The notes under the pieces: generated by a model | Told to the model about the DNA's origin: nothing | What the model saw: only the letters and a program-made list of their open reading frames with translations | Databases searched by the model: none | Assembly: GCA_040905185.1 (NCBI GenBank) | Contig: JBBDRZ010000007.1 | Span: 248,001-312,000, forward strand | DNA: 64,000 nucleotides | Direction of reading: 5' to 3' | Source: DASTEQ01 sp040905185 | GTDB taxonomy: Bacteria > Chloroflexota > Limnocylindria > QHBO01 | Shown here: in pieces, positions 1 to 8,639 of the stretch | Numbering within the stretch: the stretch's first letter is position 1 | How the letters are laid out: each line of letters starts with the position of its first letter | Translations under genes and position numbers: made by a program

Positions 1-1385
1 ACCCCGAGTACGAGCTCCGCGATGTTCAGGCCGCGGCGGGGTATCGGACCATCCTGGGTCTGCCCATGCTCCACGACGGCGTCCCAATCGGCGTGCTGGT
101 GCTGTGGCGACTCGAGGTGCGACCCTTCAGCGAGGCGGAGATCGGGCTTGTGACGACCTTTGCCGAGCAGGCGGCGCTGGCCATTCGCCTGGCCGGCGTC
201 CTGGGCGAGACTCAGGAAGCACTCGAGCGAGAGTCGGCGATCGGGCAGGTCCTGGCCTCGATCGCGCGGTCCAGCTTTGACCTCCACGGCGTGCTGCAAA
301 CGGTCATCGACAGTGCGACCCGGCTCACGCGCGCAGACGACGGGAACATCGTCCGCGAAGAGGGCGGCGTGTTCCGGGTGGCGGCATACACCGCGGGCGT
401 TCCCGAATCGTTCCAGGAAATCATCAACAAGCGGGCATTCAAGGCCGAGCGGAGTTCGGCCATGGGACGGGCACTGCTCGAACAACGACCGGTCCAGATC
501 GTGGATGTGCTGGCTGACCCGGAGTACACGCTCCTGGAGGCCCAGCGCGCGTCGGGCTTTCGGACCCTCCTCGGGATTCCGCTCATGAGCGAGGGGGCGC
601 CGATCGGCGTCCTGGCGGTCTGGCGCACGCGGGTCGAACCGTTCAGCGACGCGGAGATCAGTCTGCTCAGCACGTTCGCCGACCAGGCCGCCCTGGCCAT
701 CTCCAACGTCCGGCTCTTCGAAACGGTGGAGCGGCAGCGGACCGAGCTGGCGCGATTCGCGCCGCAGGTCGCCGGGCTGCTCTCTACCGAAGAGGGCGAA
801 GCCCTGCTGGCCGGCCATCGGCGCGAAATCAGCGCCCTGTTCTGCGACCTTCGCGGCTTCACGCCCTTTGCCGAAACGGCCGAGCCGGAGGAGCTGTTCA
901 GCGTCCTGCGCCAGTACCACGCTGCGGTGGGGGAGATCGCGGTGGCCAACGGCGGCACCGTCGAGCACTTCGCCGGCGACGGGCTGATGATCTTCTTCAA
1001 CGATCCGACGCCACTCCCGGCGCACCAGTTGGCATCAGTCCGCACCGCGATCGCCTTGCGTGCTCGGTTTGACGCGATGGCAGGCGAGTGGCACAAACGC
1101 GGGTACGAGCTGGGGCTCGGGGTGGGCATCGCGGTCGGGTACGCGACGCTGGGGAGGATCGGGTTCGAGGGACGATACGACTACGGAGGAGTGGGTGTCG
1201 TTGTGACCCTCGCCTCGCGCCTGAGCGACGCGGCAGCCCCAGGCGAGATCCTGATCAGCCAGCGGGCCTATGCGACCGTCGAGGAAAACGTTGAGGCCGA
1301 AATCGTCGAAGGCGTGAGCCTGAAGGGATTCCGCCAACCGGTTACCGCCTACCGGGTGACCGGGCTGCGGGAGTCTGCGGATTAG
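1..1385 (+). CDS. GAF-GAF-class III cyclase signalling protein (5' partial)
   Basis: The reading frame is open from base 3, so the gene starts upstream of the window; the first ATG at 66 lies inside a GAF domain. Two GAF-type repeats can be seen, each ending in a G-[IL]-P-hydrophobic segment, an I/V-G-V-L strand and a FADQAALAI-like helix. A class III nucleotide cyclase domain follows. It keeps both metal aspartates (FCDL and GDGLMIFF). The lysine expected in the GxVxK segment is His (GTVEHFAGDG), and the transition-state Asn is replaced by Thr (VTLASRL). It is probably a cytosolic sensor-cyclase, with weak, altered or absent catalytic activity. The stop codon interlocks with that of the convergent pckA (4-nt overlap). 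Confidence 0.85.
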   Translation, partial: PEYELRDVQAAAGYRTILGLPMLHDGVPIGVLVLWRLEVRPFSEAEIGLVTTFAEQAALAIRLAGVLGETQEALERESAIGQVLASIARSSFDLHGVLQTVIDSATRLTRADDGNIVREEGGVFRVAAYTAGVPESFQEIINKRAFKAERSSAMGRALLEQRPVQIVDVLADPEYTLLEAQRASGFRTLLGIPLMSEGAPIGVLAVWRTRVEPFSDAEISLLSTFADQAALAISNVRLFETVERQRTELARFAPQVAGLLSTEEGEALLAGHRREISALFCDLRGFTPFAETAEPEELFSVLRQYHAAVGEIAVANGGTVEHFAGDGLMIFFNDPTPLPAHQLASVRTAIALRARFDAMAGEWHKRGYELGLGVGIAVGYATLGRIGFEGRYDYGGVGVVVTLASRLSDAAAPGEILISQRAYATVEENVEAEIVEGVSLKGFRQPVTAYRVTGLRESAD

Positions 1386-2965
1386 GCGACGGCGGCCATG
1401 ATCTCCGGCCGGAGGCCGGGATAGCCGGCGAGGAACTCAGTCCGTTCAAGCTTGAGTCGTTCGACCCAGCCGTTGTACTCGTCGGCGCGACCGGTCCGTT
1501 CATAGAGGAGCCGCGGCCGGAGGAGCTCCGGATCGTCAATCCCCGGCACCTCGGTCGCGACCTCGTAGCCGAAATCGGGGTCGGGCTCCCAGCGGATCGT
1601 CTCCTCGGCGATGGCCTTGACGATCACCCCCGAATGCTCGATCTCGAGCTTCTTGGAGCGCGGGTCGGTCTCCGACCCGCCCACACGCCCCGTGTTGACG
1701 AGATACACGTCGAAGGGATGGGTGCCCATCAGCTCCCAGAACCGATTGGCCTGCTGCTCGTCGCGATACGGGTAGAACGGGTTGGTACCCGGCACCCGCA
1801 GGGCTTTGCCTTCCTCGGCCGCGCCTCCAGCCGAGGTGCCCTTCGTCTCGCCGAGCATGAAATACGCCGCGGCCCGCTCGCGCGACAGGCGCGCCACGCC
1901 GGGGATGATGTTGTCGTTGCGGTTCAGGATCAACAGCTCGTTGACCGGGCCGATGTGGCGCGGGTCACGCCAGATGCCGAGCGAGGCCATCGCGAATGTG
2001 GCGCGCCCGTTCTTCGTGTATCCGGTGTCGAAGAAGTCGACCGGACCGTTGACGACCTTCTGAGAGACGTTCTCGAGGTAGGCGTCGGGCTTGGTGACCG
2101 CGCCGTGGATGGCCGGCTCGTGGCGCGGATCGAGGCCGAATGTCTTCGCGAAGCAGCCGTTTTCGGTACCCACCACCTTGCCACCCGGGAACAGCCCGAT
2201 GAAGTCGTCCTGCACCGGCTGGGACCCGTTCTGACGGGTGAACGTGGTCGTCGTCTTGCCGGTTCCCGACAGGCCGATGATCAGGATCGTCCGCTCTCCC
2301 GCATCGGTGGGCACCACCTTGCAGCCTGCATGCATGGCCAGTCCGCCCGCGGCATAGACCTTCGCATTCCACATCCGAAGACCGCCCTTCTTCGACTCGC
2401 CGAAGTAGTCCGAGTTCATGACCCGGGTGATGCCGGTCTCGAGATCGACCGCGATGAGCCGGTCGTCGGGATAGTCGGGCATCGGCAGGTTTGGGGTGTA
2501 GATGATCGCCAGCTCCGGCTCCCACTCCCCGGCCAACCGATCCGGCGGGAAGAAGAGCTGCTGCTGCATGCCAGCGATGTTCGCGTTCGCGGCCTCGATG
2601 TACAGCCGCGCCCGCGAGCGGTACTCGGGATCGTTGCCGATGAACCCGTCGACCACGACCATCTCGCGGTCCGCGATGAATGCATCCTGGATGGCGGCCA
2701 CCCGGGCACCCTCGGCGCGGCTCATGGTCTGGTCGTTGGTGATCGCCGAGTCATCGGTCACCAGGTAGGTGGAGCCCTTGGATCGGCTGACCACCCGGGT
2801 TTGGACGTTGTAGTTGCCGAAGGAGGTCCGGCGGGCCTGGGGCATCTGTCCGGTGAGCGTCTGGAGCTCGGCTGGGGTGGGGTCGTAGATGACCGAGCGA
2901 GCGGTGGGGAGGCGGGTGTCGTTTGGCCCCGCGGGGGCGTGCGCCGGGTCGGCGACCACGTTCAT
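1382..2965 (-). CDS. pckA: phosphoenolpyruvate carboxykinase (ATP)
   Basis: This enzyme converts oxaloacetate and ATP to PEP, CO2 and ADP, the entry step of gluconeogenesis, in the cytosol. The 527-aa length from this ATG is normal for the ATP-dependent family. It shows the P-loop GLSGTGKTTT (about residues 231-240), the kinase-2 type segment QDDFIGLFPGG (about 252), the family motif GTENGCFAKT, and the C-terminal GETKGTSAGG region. I chose this ATG over an upstream in-frame start at 3052 because an AGGAG box lies about 10 nt in front of it and the upstream residues are low-complexity. Its stop codon shares the bases TTAG at 1382-1385 with the stop of the convergent cyclase gene. Confidence 0.95.
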   Translation of the reverse strand: MNVVADPAHAPAGPNDTRLPTARSVIYDPTPAELQTLTGQMPQARRTSFGNYNVQTRVVSRSKGSTYLVTDDSAITNDQTMSRAEGARVAAIQDAFIADREMVVVDGFIGNDPEYRSRARLYIEAANANIAGMQQQLFFPPDRLAGEWEPELAIIYTPNLPMPDYPDDRLIAVDLETGITRVMNSDYFGESKKGGLRMWNAKVYAAGGLAMHAGCKVVPTDAGERTILIIGLSGTGKTTTTFTRQNGSQPVQDDFIGLFPGGKVVGTENGCFAKTFGLDPRHEPAIHGAVTKPDAYLENVSQKVVNGPVDFFDTGYTKNGRATFAMASLGIWRDPRHIGPVNELLILNRNDNIIPGVARLSRERAAAYFMLGETKGTSAGGAAEEGKALRVPGTNPFYPYRDEQQANRFWELMGTHPFDVYLVNTGRVGGSETDPRSKKLEIEHSGVIVKAIAEETIRWEPDPDFGYEVATEVPGIDDPELLRPRLLYERTGRADEYNGWVERLKLERTEFLAGYPGLRPEIMAAVA

Positions 2966-3073
2966 GCGGCCTGAATTCTCCTGTTGCGGCTTGAGTGGCA
3001 GGCGCGATCGCGGGGCCGCCCGACGGTCGTTAACGGCGCCATATCGTACCAACTCGAAGCCGCTGAGGCCCGT

Positions 3074-4186
3074 TCAGTCTAGGGTCAGCTCCCAAAGATC
3101 GCCGAACACGCTCGCCCCGGACTTGCCGCCGAACAGCAGGAGCCGGCCATGCTCCGCATCGGCCAGCAGCTCGGCTCCGGACCGCGACGACGGCCCGGCC
3201 ACACCCGGCACGACCTGGGCCTGGGTACCGTCGTCGGAGAGCAGCCACGCGTCACCCAGGTAGGTCCCATCCAGGGCCTGGCCGCCGAATACGAGGGTCC
3301 CACGCTCCCAGCGGGCGGCCGCGTAGAGGTTTCGGGCAGACGGCGGGCTCCCATCCTGGTCGAGCTCCCGCCATGCGTTGGTCCCAGGGCGGGGACCAAC
3401 CGTCAGCTCCCATCGGTCCCCGAGGGAGGTCACCCCGTTCGTCTGGCCGGCATACAAGGTGAAATGGTCGCTGTCAGTCCACCAACACGCGTGCAGGCAA
3501 CGCCTGACTGGCGTCGCGCCCAGAGGCGTCTCGTCGGTCCAGGTCCCCAAGGCGAAGTCGTAGGCACGGGTGTCGGCGAAGCGCGCGCCTTCGCTGGTGA
3601 AGCCGTGGCTGATCCACAACCGTCCGTCGGGCCCGAGCGCGGCGCAACTGCCATAGCGGGCCACCGGCAGAGCTCCGGTGGCGGGAAGCGCTCGCCAGCT
3701 GTCGGTGGCCGGATCGTACGCCCACAGGTCGTTGAAGAAGGCCAGGTCCTGGCCGGCGAAGATGACGAGCCCGATATTCGGCACCCAGGCCGCGTTGTGC
3801 CCGAAGCGGGCCGGTGGCCCGCCGCTCAACTGCCGCCACGTGTCGGCGGAGAGGTCGTAGGCCCACAGGTCGCCGTACGAGCCGGGGCCGGTGACGTCGC
3901 GGCCGCCGAAGAGGTACGCCACCTCTCCTTCGGCGTCCACGGTCCAGGTGTGGTCCTCGCGGGGCGCCGGCGTGGGACCCGAAGCCGGAAGCTCTCGCCA
4001 ACCGACCGGCGCCTGGGTTGGAGTTGGCGCCGGCGTCGCCGTCGCCTGTGCGGAGGGCGAGAGGCTAGGGCTCTGCGACTCGATCGTCGAGGGGGAGGCG
4101 ACGCATGACGTCAGTGTCACTACCGTGGCCACAACTAAGGCAACCGACTTAGCGCTCCGGCGGGGCACCCTCCGCATCGGCCTCAT
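3074..4186 (-). CDS. Kelch-repeat lipoprotein
   Basis: This is a predicted lipid-anchored extracytoplasmic beta-propeller. The N-terminus has an Arg-rich n-region, a hydrophobic stretch and a lipobox-like LTSC with Cys at about residue 28. A Ser/Thr/Pro-rich linker follows. The body holds about six Kelch-type repeats, each with a double-Gly strand (for example AYLFGGRD, LVIFAGQD, TLVFGGQA, LLLFGGKS) and a conserved DLWAYD or TWR segment. No catalytic motif is visible, so it is probably a binding or scaffold protein. An in-frame ATG at 4201 would overlap the SDR stop by 14 nt; the ATG at 4186 starts just after that stop and gives a compact signal peptide, so it is preferred. It lies downstream of ribA and the SDR gene on the same strand. 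Confidence 0.8.
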   Translation of the reverse strand: MRPMRRVPRRSAKSVALVVATVVTLTSCVASPSTIESQSPSLSPSAQATATPAPTPTQAPVGWRELPASGPTPAPREDHTWTVDAEGEVAYLFGGRDVTGPGSYGDLWAYDLSADTWRQLSGGPPARFGHNAAWVPNIGLVIFAGQDLAFFNDLWAYDPATDSWRALPATGALPVARYGSCAALGPDGRLWISHGFTSEGARFADTRAYDFALGTWTDETPLGATPVRRCLHACWWTDSDHFTLYAGQTNGVTSLGDRWELTVGPRPGTNAWRELDQDGSPPSARNLYAAARWERGTLVFGGQALDGTYLGDAWLLSDDGTQAQVVPGVAGPSSRSGAELLADAEHGRLLLFGGKSGASVFGDLWELTLD

Positions 4187-4187
4187 G

Positions 4188-4853
4188 TTACGCGTTGCCA
4201 AACAGCGGGATCTTGGCCCCGTTGATCACCGCCGCGTCATCGGAAAGCAGGTGCCGGATGGTGGCCGATATCTCCTCGGGGGTCGTCCACGAGGCGGTCT
4301 TGGGACTTGGCTCGGCGTCGCGCTGATGGTCCACGTCGATCGTCCTGACCAGGACCAGGTTCACCGTCGTGCCCGTTCCCGCCACCTCGCGCGCCAGGGT
4401 GCCGAGAAGAGCCTCCTGGCCCGCCTTTCCAATGGCGTACGGGGCCACGTTCTTGCTCGGCCCGGAAGCGAGGGGCGAGGAGACGGCCACGATCCGCCCC
4501 CAACCACCAGCCGTCATGTGCGGAACCACCGCCCGGACCATGTTGAGCGTCGTCCACACGTGCTGGCTGAGCATCGCCGCGATCTCCGCGTCGCGGGTCT
4601 TGATCACCGGCTCGCCGCCGTGGTAGCCGCCTACCAGGTGGACCAGGATCTCCACCTTTCCGAACCGATGGGCGACGGAGGCAACTGCCTCCTCGGCCTG
4701 CGCCGCCTTCCTCAGGTCAGCCGCCAGTGCCATCCATCGGTCCTCCGCCAGGCGGAGCTCCGTGCCAAGCGCTTTCAGAGGACGCAGCCGCGAGCCGACA
4801 AGCCCCAGGCGCATGCCCGCCGCGGCCAGGTCACGGGTGACGAACTGGCCCAA
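4188..4853 (-). CDS. short-chain dehydrogenase/reductase with anomalous start
   Basis: This is a Rossmann-fold SDR. It shows the VSS strand with the catalytic Ser (AVSSPLASG) and the YAIGK catalytic Tyr-x3-Lys. The coordinates start at a TTG at 4853, which is the first standard start codon. That start cuts off the dinucleotide-binding motif: the same frame continues upstream through VAIITGAAGG (about 4883-4854) to an in-frame stop at 4926-4928, with no ATG, GTG, TTG or CTG in between. The missing segment overlaps the end of ribA in another frame. The protein may use a rare start codon, arise by frameshifting from ribA, or carry a base error. Substrate unknown. Confidence 0.75.
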   Translation of the reverse strand: MGQFVTRDLAAAGMRLGLVGSRLRPLKALGTELRLAEDRWMALAADLRKAAQAEEAVASVAHRFGKVEILVHLVGGYHGGEPVIKTRDAEIAAMLSQHVWTTLNMVRAVVPHMTAGGWGRIVAVSSPLASGPSKNVAPYAIGKAGQEALLGTLAREVAGTGTTVNLVLVRTIDVDHQRDAEPSPKTASWTTPEEISATIRHLLSDDAAVINGAKIPLFGNA

Positions 4854-4887
4854 CCCTCCGGCCGCCCCGGTGATGATCGCGACCCGC

Positions 4888-5661
4888 TCAGGCTGCGCCG
4901 TCGGCGACCTCCTCGATCTCGGCGATCAGCTCGGGCGTCATGCCGTCCACGATCGGCCGGTCCAGCTGCTCGGCCAGGTGCTCGTAACCGGACAGGTCGA
5001 TGTAGTGGCCGGACCGGCTCGCCTTGGTGGACAGGTAGAACACGTTGTGCTCGTTGGGCGGCACAACCAGCGGAATCCGCCCTGTGATCCGGACGCCGTG
5101 CTGCTCCAGCCCTGCGATCTTGCGCGGGTTGTTGGTGATGAGCCGGATGGATCGGACCTGCAGCAGGCCGAGCATGTGGGCGGCCACCCCGTAGTCGCGC
5201 TCGTCGTCCCGGAACCCGAGGGCCTGATTGGCCTCGACGGTGTCCAGACCCTGGTCCTGGAGGGCATAGGCGCGAATCTTGTTCGCGAGGCCGATGCCAC
5301 GCCCCTCCTGGCGGAGGTACAGGACCAGGCCCGACTCCTGCTTCCCGATGAAGCGGAGGGAGGCCTCGAGCTGGTCCCGGCAGTCGCATCGCAACGATCC
5401 GAATGCGTCGCCGGTGAGACACTCCGAATGGATCCGGACCGGGACGTCCTCGCCGTCCCACGGCCGGCCCTTGACGAGGGCCGCGTCTTCCTTGCCGTCT
5501 CGATCGTTCCAGAAGACCATCACCCTGAATTCGCCGAACCGGGTCGGGAGGTCGGCCACCGCCTCCATCCGCACGCAGACGCGGTCCGGCGGCAGGTCCG
5601 GGCACAGGTGGTCCCGGTTCTGCTCGAGCAGCTCCTCGAGAGTCGTGCTCTCAAGCGCCAC
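4888..5661 (-). CDS. ribA: GTP cyclohydrolase II
   Basis: RibA opens GTP to 2,5-diamino-6-ribosylamino-pyrimidinone 5'-phosphate, the first committed step of riboflavin synthesis. The zinc ligands are in HSECLTGDAFGSLRCDCR (Cys at about 81, 92 and 94), followed by the RQEGRGIGL substrate loop. The frame is open far upstream, but the GTG at 5661 has a GGAGGGG box about 6 nt before it and gives 257 aa; RibA proteins without the RibB domain are usually about 200 aa, and the extra length is at both ends. No RibB (DHBP synthase) domain is fused. The C-terminal coding end overlaps the unusual 5' end of the SDR gene. The gene is divergent from the pirin gene. Confidence 0.93.
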   Translation of the reverse strand: MALESTTLEELLEQNRDHLCPDLPPDRVCVRMEAVADLPTRFGEFRVMVFWNDRDGKEDAALVKGRPWDGEDVPVRIHSECLTGDAFGSLRCDCRDQLEASLRFIGKQESGLVLYLRQEGRGIGLANKIRAYALQDQGLDTVEANQALGFRDDERDYGVAAHMLGLLQVRSIRLITNNPRKIAGLEQHGVRITGRIPLVVPPNEHNVFYLSTKASRSGHYIDLSGYEHLAEQLDRPIVDGMTPELIAEIEEVADGAA

Positions 5662-5739
5662 GTGCCTACCCCTCCGTGCTCTGTTTAGCAAAGTTGCGCA
5701 GGACGATACCCCCATCCCCGATCCAGCGCATTTCGAGCT

Positions 5740-5745
5740 AGGCTT
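5740..5745 (+). promoter_or_regulatory. -10-like TAGGCT before the pirin gene
   Basis: TAGGCT lies 9 nt before the ATG at 5755. It matches a TANNNT -10 element placed so that transcription would start at or near the start codon. No convincing -35 element is visible. Confidence 0.35.
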
Positions 5746-5754
5746 GGCGTCCCG

Positions 5755-6609
5755 ATGGACGCCTTCGCCGACATCCAGCTCGACACCGACCTGACCGTCA
5801 TTGGCTCTGGTCACTTCTTCCGGGTGGGCGAGGAGCAGTTCGGCGTGCGCGGGCTGATCGCCATCGAGAGCGTAGGCCCGTACACATCGGTCCAGCGCCT
5901 GGGCCCCATGGTCATGGTTCACGACGGGTTCTTTCAGCCCGGGTTCGGGATCGGACACCACCCACACCGGACCAACGAGCGCCTGTTCTACATCCTGGCC
6001 GGCCGGGTCGAGCACGACGATTCGCTGAACCACATCCGCGGCACCATGGACGAAGGGGATCTCGGCCGTCTGACGGAGGGCGTGCGCGGCATGCTCCACC
6101 AGGAATGGAACGGGGCCGACGACCAGGTGACACGGGCCTTCATCCTGGTCTACCACCCGGACACCCATCCACCTATCCCGGTGGCCGAGTTCGCCGTCCT
6201 GCGGGCCGCGGACCGGGTGCCCGTGCCGGAGGCGCCGGGGGTCGAGACGCTCGAGCTGATCGGACCGATGTCGCCGTTCCGCGTCAACCATTCCGGCCTG
6301 CGCCGCTACGCGGACACGACCCTGACCGATGGCTCCGCCTTCGATGTCATGCCGGAGCCGGATCGGGGCCTCATCCTGTACCCGGTGGAGGGGAGCCTCC
6401 GCGTCATCCGGGATGGCCGGGACGACGTCGTGCTGAACGCGAGTGGATCGGTCCATCCCGAGGGACCGGCCAACATGGCTGTGGCCTGGAGCGGCGATCA
6501 CGGACGGGCGATCTGGCTGCGAGCCGAAGACGGACCGGCCCGCGTCCTGCGGATCGAATTCGACCGCGGCAGCGACGACCTGGTGCTCGGACAGCCGTAC
6601 CTGGGCTAA
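5755..6609 (+). CDS. pirin-family bicupin protein
   Basis: A 284-aa protein with the N-terminal pirin cupin. The metal-binding region is GIGHHPHRTNERLFYILAG, followed by a VEHDDS segment, corresponding to the HPHRGFE...V.YVLEGEVEH signature of the family, and a His-containing MLHQEWN segment further on. A second, more degenerate cupin half follows. Pirins bind iron or other metals. Some have quercetin 2,3-dioxygenase activity and others act as redox-dependent regulators; which applies here cannot be told. The start is the first ATG, with no clear Shine-Dalgarno sequence. The gene is divergent from ribA across about 93 bp. Confidence 0.85.
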   Translation: MDAFADIQLDTDLTVIGSGHFFRVGEEQFGVRGLIAIESVGPYTSVQRLGPMVMVHDGFFQPGFGIGHHPHRTNERLFYILAGRVEHDDSLNHIRGTMDEGDLGRLTEGVRGMLHQEWNGADDQVTRAFILVYHPDTHPPIPVAEFAVLRAADRVPVPEAPGVETLELIGPMSPFRVNHSGLRRYADTTLTDGSAFDVMPEPDRGLILYPVEGSLRVIRDGRDDVVLNASGSVHPEGPANMAVAWSGDHGRAIWLRAEDGPARVLRIEFDRGSDDLVLGQPYLG

Positions 6610-6657
6610 CGCAGGAGTCGTGCACCTGGGCGATGCACGACCGATACTGACCGCGCC

Positions 6658-7110
6658 ATGGCCATGTTTCGCAAGGCGATCGAGGAAGCCGAAAAGGCCG
6701 CCCAACAGGTCGGCCAGAAGATCCAGGATCCGGCCACAAAGGACCAGGCGCGGCGGTTTGCGGGCCGCGCGCGACGAGGCCTGACCACGATCGTCGAGCG
6801 GATCGATCCCGGTTTGCTGGCCGACGTCGTGATCAAAGCCACCGCGCTCCAGGAAAAAGCCAACGCCGCGCTGCGGACCAAGCGGTCCCCATACCGGATC
6901 GGTGAGGTCGTCATCTCGGCCGCCATTCCGCCCCAGGTCAGCTTCGCCATCGTCCGCATCGATGACGTCGAAGAGGAGATCAGCGGCGACGTCCGCGAGT
7001 CCTCCGAGCTGGTCCAGCCCGTTGCGGGCGAAGAGGGTGCCGTGCTGGCCCTCGATGGTTCCGCTCCGCCAGTCGATGAGATCGGCGAGACAGCCGAGGA
7101 CGACGCCTGA
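6658..7110 (+). CDS. hypothetical protein
   Basis: A 150-aa protein that I do not recognise. The N-terminal half is helical and charged (an Ala/Glu/Lys/Arg-rich amphipathic segment to about residue 75). It is followed by a short beta-strand region (IGEVVISAAIPPQVSFAIVRI) and an acidic C-terminal tail ending EDDA. It has no signal peptide or membrane segment. An alternative ATG lies two codons downstream. It sits between the pirin gene and a convergent NAD(P)-binding protein, with no operon partner that suggests a role. Confidence 0.6.
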   Translation: MAMFRKAIEEAEKAAQQVGQKIQDPATKDQARRFAGRARRGLTTIVERIDPGLLADVVIKATALQEKANAALRTKRSPYRIGEVVISAAIPPQVSFAIVRIDDVEEEISGDVRESSELVQPVAGEEGAVLALDGSAPPVDEIGETAEDDA

Positions 7111-7132
7111 GAGGCTGATTCCCGCCTACGCG

Positions 7133-8035
7133 TCAGCGGTAGTGGCGGTCGAGCTCCGAGTGGTATTTCCGGCCCATCTCAGCAGCGTGGGCGCTTGCCC
7201 AGGTGCCGAGCTGGATGGTTCCCCGCGGCGGCTGGTCGGAGACGAGCAGGCTCGCGGTCAGCTCGGTCACCTCGTCACGGGTCAGCATGACGTCCCGTAC
7301 CAGGAGCCCCAGGACGCGGCTGGCGGCAAGGGACAGGGGCGACGGGGCGTGAACCAGCCAGGCCCGGCTGCGGACGGTGTCGGCCAGGAGGCGGACGAAC
7401 TGGTTGAAGGTGAGGATGTCCGGGCCAGCGGCATCGGTCACCAGGTCCACTGATGCCTGACCGGCTTGGACGGCAATCCGAGCCACGTCGTCCACGTGCA
7501 CGGGTTGGAGCAGATAGCATCCATCGCCCGGAATGACGAAGACGGGGAATCGCCGCAGGACCCAGCACAGGTTGTTGACCAGGATGTCGCCGCTGCCGAA
7601 CGTCAGAGTGGGTCGGACGATCGCGTACGACAGGCCTGACTCGCGCACATCGGCCTCCAGCCGCGCCTTGGCCCTGAAGTACGCGGTGGGCGCCATTTCC
7701 GACGCGTTCACGACGCTGACGTGAACGACGCGCCGCACGCCGGCGCGGCGGGCCGCGTCCAGGAGCCGCAGCGTGCGGTCGGTCGCGAGGTCGAAGCTCA
7801 GCTTCCCGCGTGCAAAGCGGATCCAGTGGGTGTTGTACAGGGTGTCCACCCCGCGGAGTGCGTCCAGCACTGCAGCCGCGTCGTCGAGGGTGACGATCGC
7901 CGTCCGGATCCGGCTGTCGGCGTCCGGGGCGCCATGGCGGCGCACCAGCGTCACCACGTCGCGCCCTTCGCTGAGCAGGCGCCCGGCGATGGCCCGGCCG
8001 GTGAAGCTGAACGCGCCGGTGACCGCGTCAAGCAT
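7133..8035 (-). CDS. NAD(P)-binding NmrA/atypical SDR-family protein
   Basis: A 300-aa protein starting with a Rossmann beta-alpha-beta unit, AVTGAFSFTGRAIAGRLL, which is the TGaxGxxG form typical of atypical extended SDRs such as NmrA-like and complex I NDUFA9-like proteins. A VVHVSVVNAS strand, a YFRAKARLE segment in the place of the usual YxxxK, and an AIVRPTLTFG strand follow. The absence of a canonical Tyr-x3-Lys suggests a binding or atypical reductase role. The ATG at 8035 is the first residue of the Rossmann strand region and fits the family. The gene is divergent from the next small gene. Confidence 0.8.
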   Translation of the reverse strand: MLDAVTGAFSFTGRAIAGRLLSEGRDVVTLVRRHGAPDADSRIRTAIVTLDDAAAVLDALRGVDTLYNTHWIRFARGKLSFDLATDRTLRLLDAARRAGVRRVVHVSVVNASEMAPTAYFRAKARLEADVRESGLSYAIVRPTLTFGSGDILVNNLCWVLRRFPVFVIPGDGCYLLQPVHVDDVARIAVQAGQASVDLVTDAAGPDILTFNQFVRLLADTVRSRAWLVHAPSPLSLAASRVLGLLVRDVMLTRDEVTELTASLLVSDQPPRGTIQLGTWASAHAAEMGRKYHSELDRHYR

Positions 8036-8091
8036 CGGCCATCACCCTACACTGCGTGTCCCATCCAGAAACGACCGCGGAGGACCGTCCA

Positions 8092-8505
8092 GTGTCAGAC
8101 ACGAAGGGGGCCGGGACCAGGGACGACCCGTGGGTCCTGAAGACGCCCCCCGGCACGTCCGAATACCGGATGTGGCGCGACGAAGCGGCCGACCCCCCGG
8201 CGCTGGTGTGCCAGGTCGGGTCGACCCAGCTCAAGTACCACCTGCGCGCCATCGAGGACCTGCACGCCGCGCTCCAGATGCACGGCGACTGGATGCCGCT
8301 CGGCGCCGCCGATGAGCAGAAGCCGGTGGCCGCTGGGACCGTCGAGGCCTGGGGCCGCTCAGCCACCAACCCGGTGGGCGGCTGGTATGGGCTCCGCAAG
8401 GGCTACCGCGGCCGATTCGGGATGTACCTCCCGCCCTTGCTCGAGGCGCTCGGGATGGCGGAGCTCACCCACGACGCGAAGAGCAACCGGAGGCGCGCCC
8501 GCTAA
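8092..8505 (+). CDS. conserved hypothetical protein
   Basis: A 137-aa protein that I recognise as a conserved family without a known function. It has the motifs WVLKTPPGTSEY, QVGSTQLKYHLRAI and GGWYGLRKGYRGRFGMYLPP, and a high content of aromatic and Gly residues. It has no signal peptide. The GTG at 8092 is preferred over an in-frame GTG at 8056 because a GGAGG box (8079-8083) lies 8 nt in front of it. It stands alone, divergent from the NmrA-like gene and followed by the tRNA-Gly gene on the other strand. Confidence 0.75.
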   Translation: MSDTKGAGTRDDPWVLKTPPGTSEYRMWRDEAADPPALVCQVGSTQLKYHLRAIEDLHAALQMHGDWMPLGAADEQKPVAAGTVEAWGRSATNPVGGWYGLRKGYRGRFGMYLPPLLEALGMAELTHDAKSNRRRAR

Positions 8506-8532
8506 TCGGCGCCAGGCCACAGGGGGGACTGG

Positions 8533-8605
8533 AGCGGGAGACGGGGCTCGAACCCGCGACATCCTGCTTGGGAAGCAGACACTCTACCGGCTGAGTTACT
8601 CCCGC
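8533..8605 (-). tRNA. tRNA-Gly (anticodon CCC)
   Basis: A complete cloverleaf reads on the minus strand. It has acceptor arms GCGGGAG/CTCCCGC with discriminator T, a D-arm ACTC/GAGT, an anticodon stem TCTGC/GCAGG with loop TTCCCAA (anticodon CCC), and a T-arm with the loop TTCGAGC. The length is 73 nt without an encoded CCA. The anticodon decodes GGG glycine codons, in keeping with the GC-rich genome. Confidence 0.95.
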
Positions 8606-8639
8606 CCGGTATTGCGCCCGAGGCGCCCGCCAATCCTAC

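Noticed and set aside
5662..6705. N-terminal extension of the ribA frame to 605 codons
   Set aside because: The extra part is antisense to the pirin gene, and the GTG at 5661 has a strong ribosome site and gives a normal RibA.
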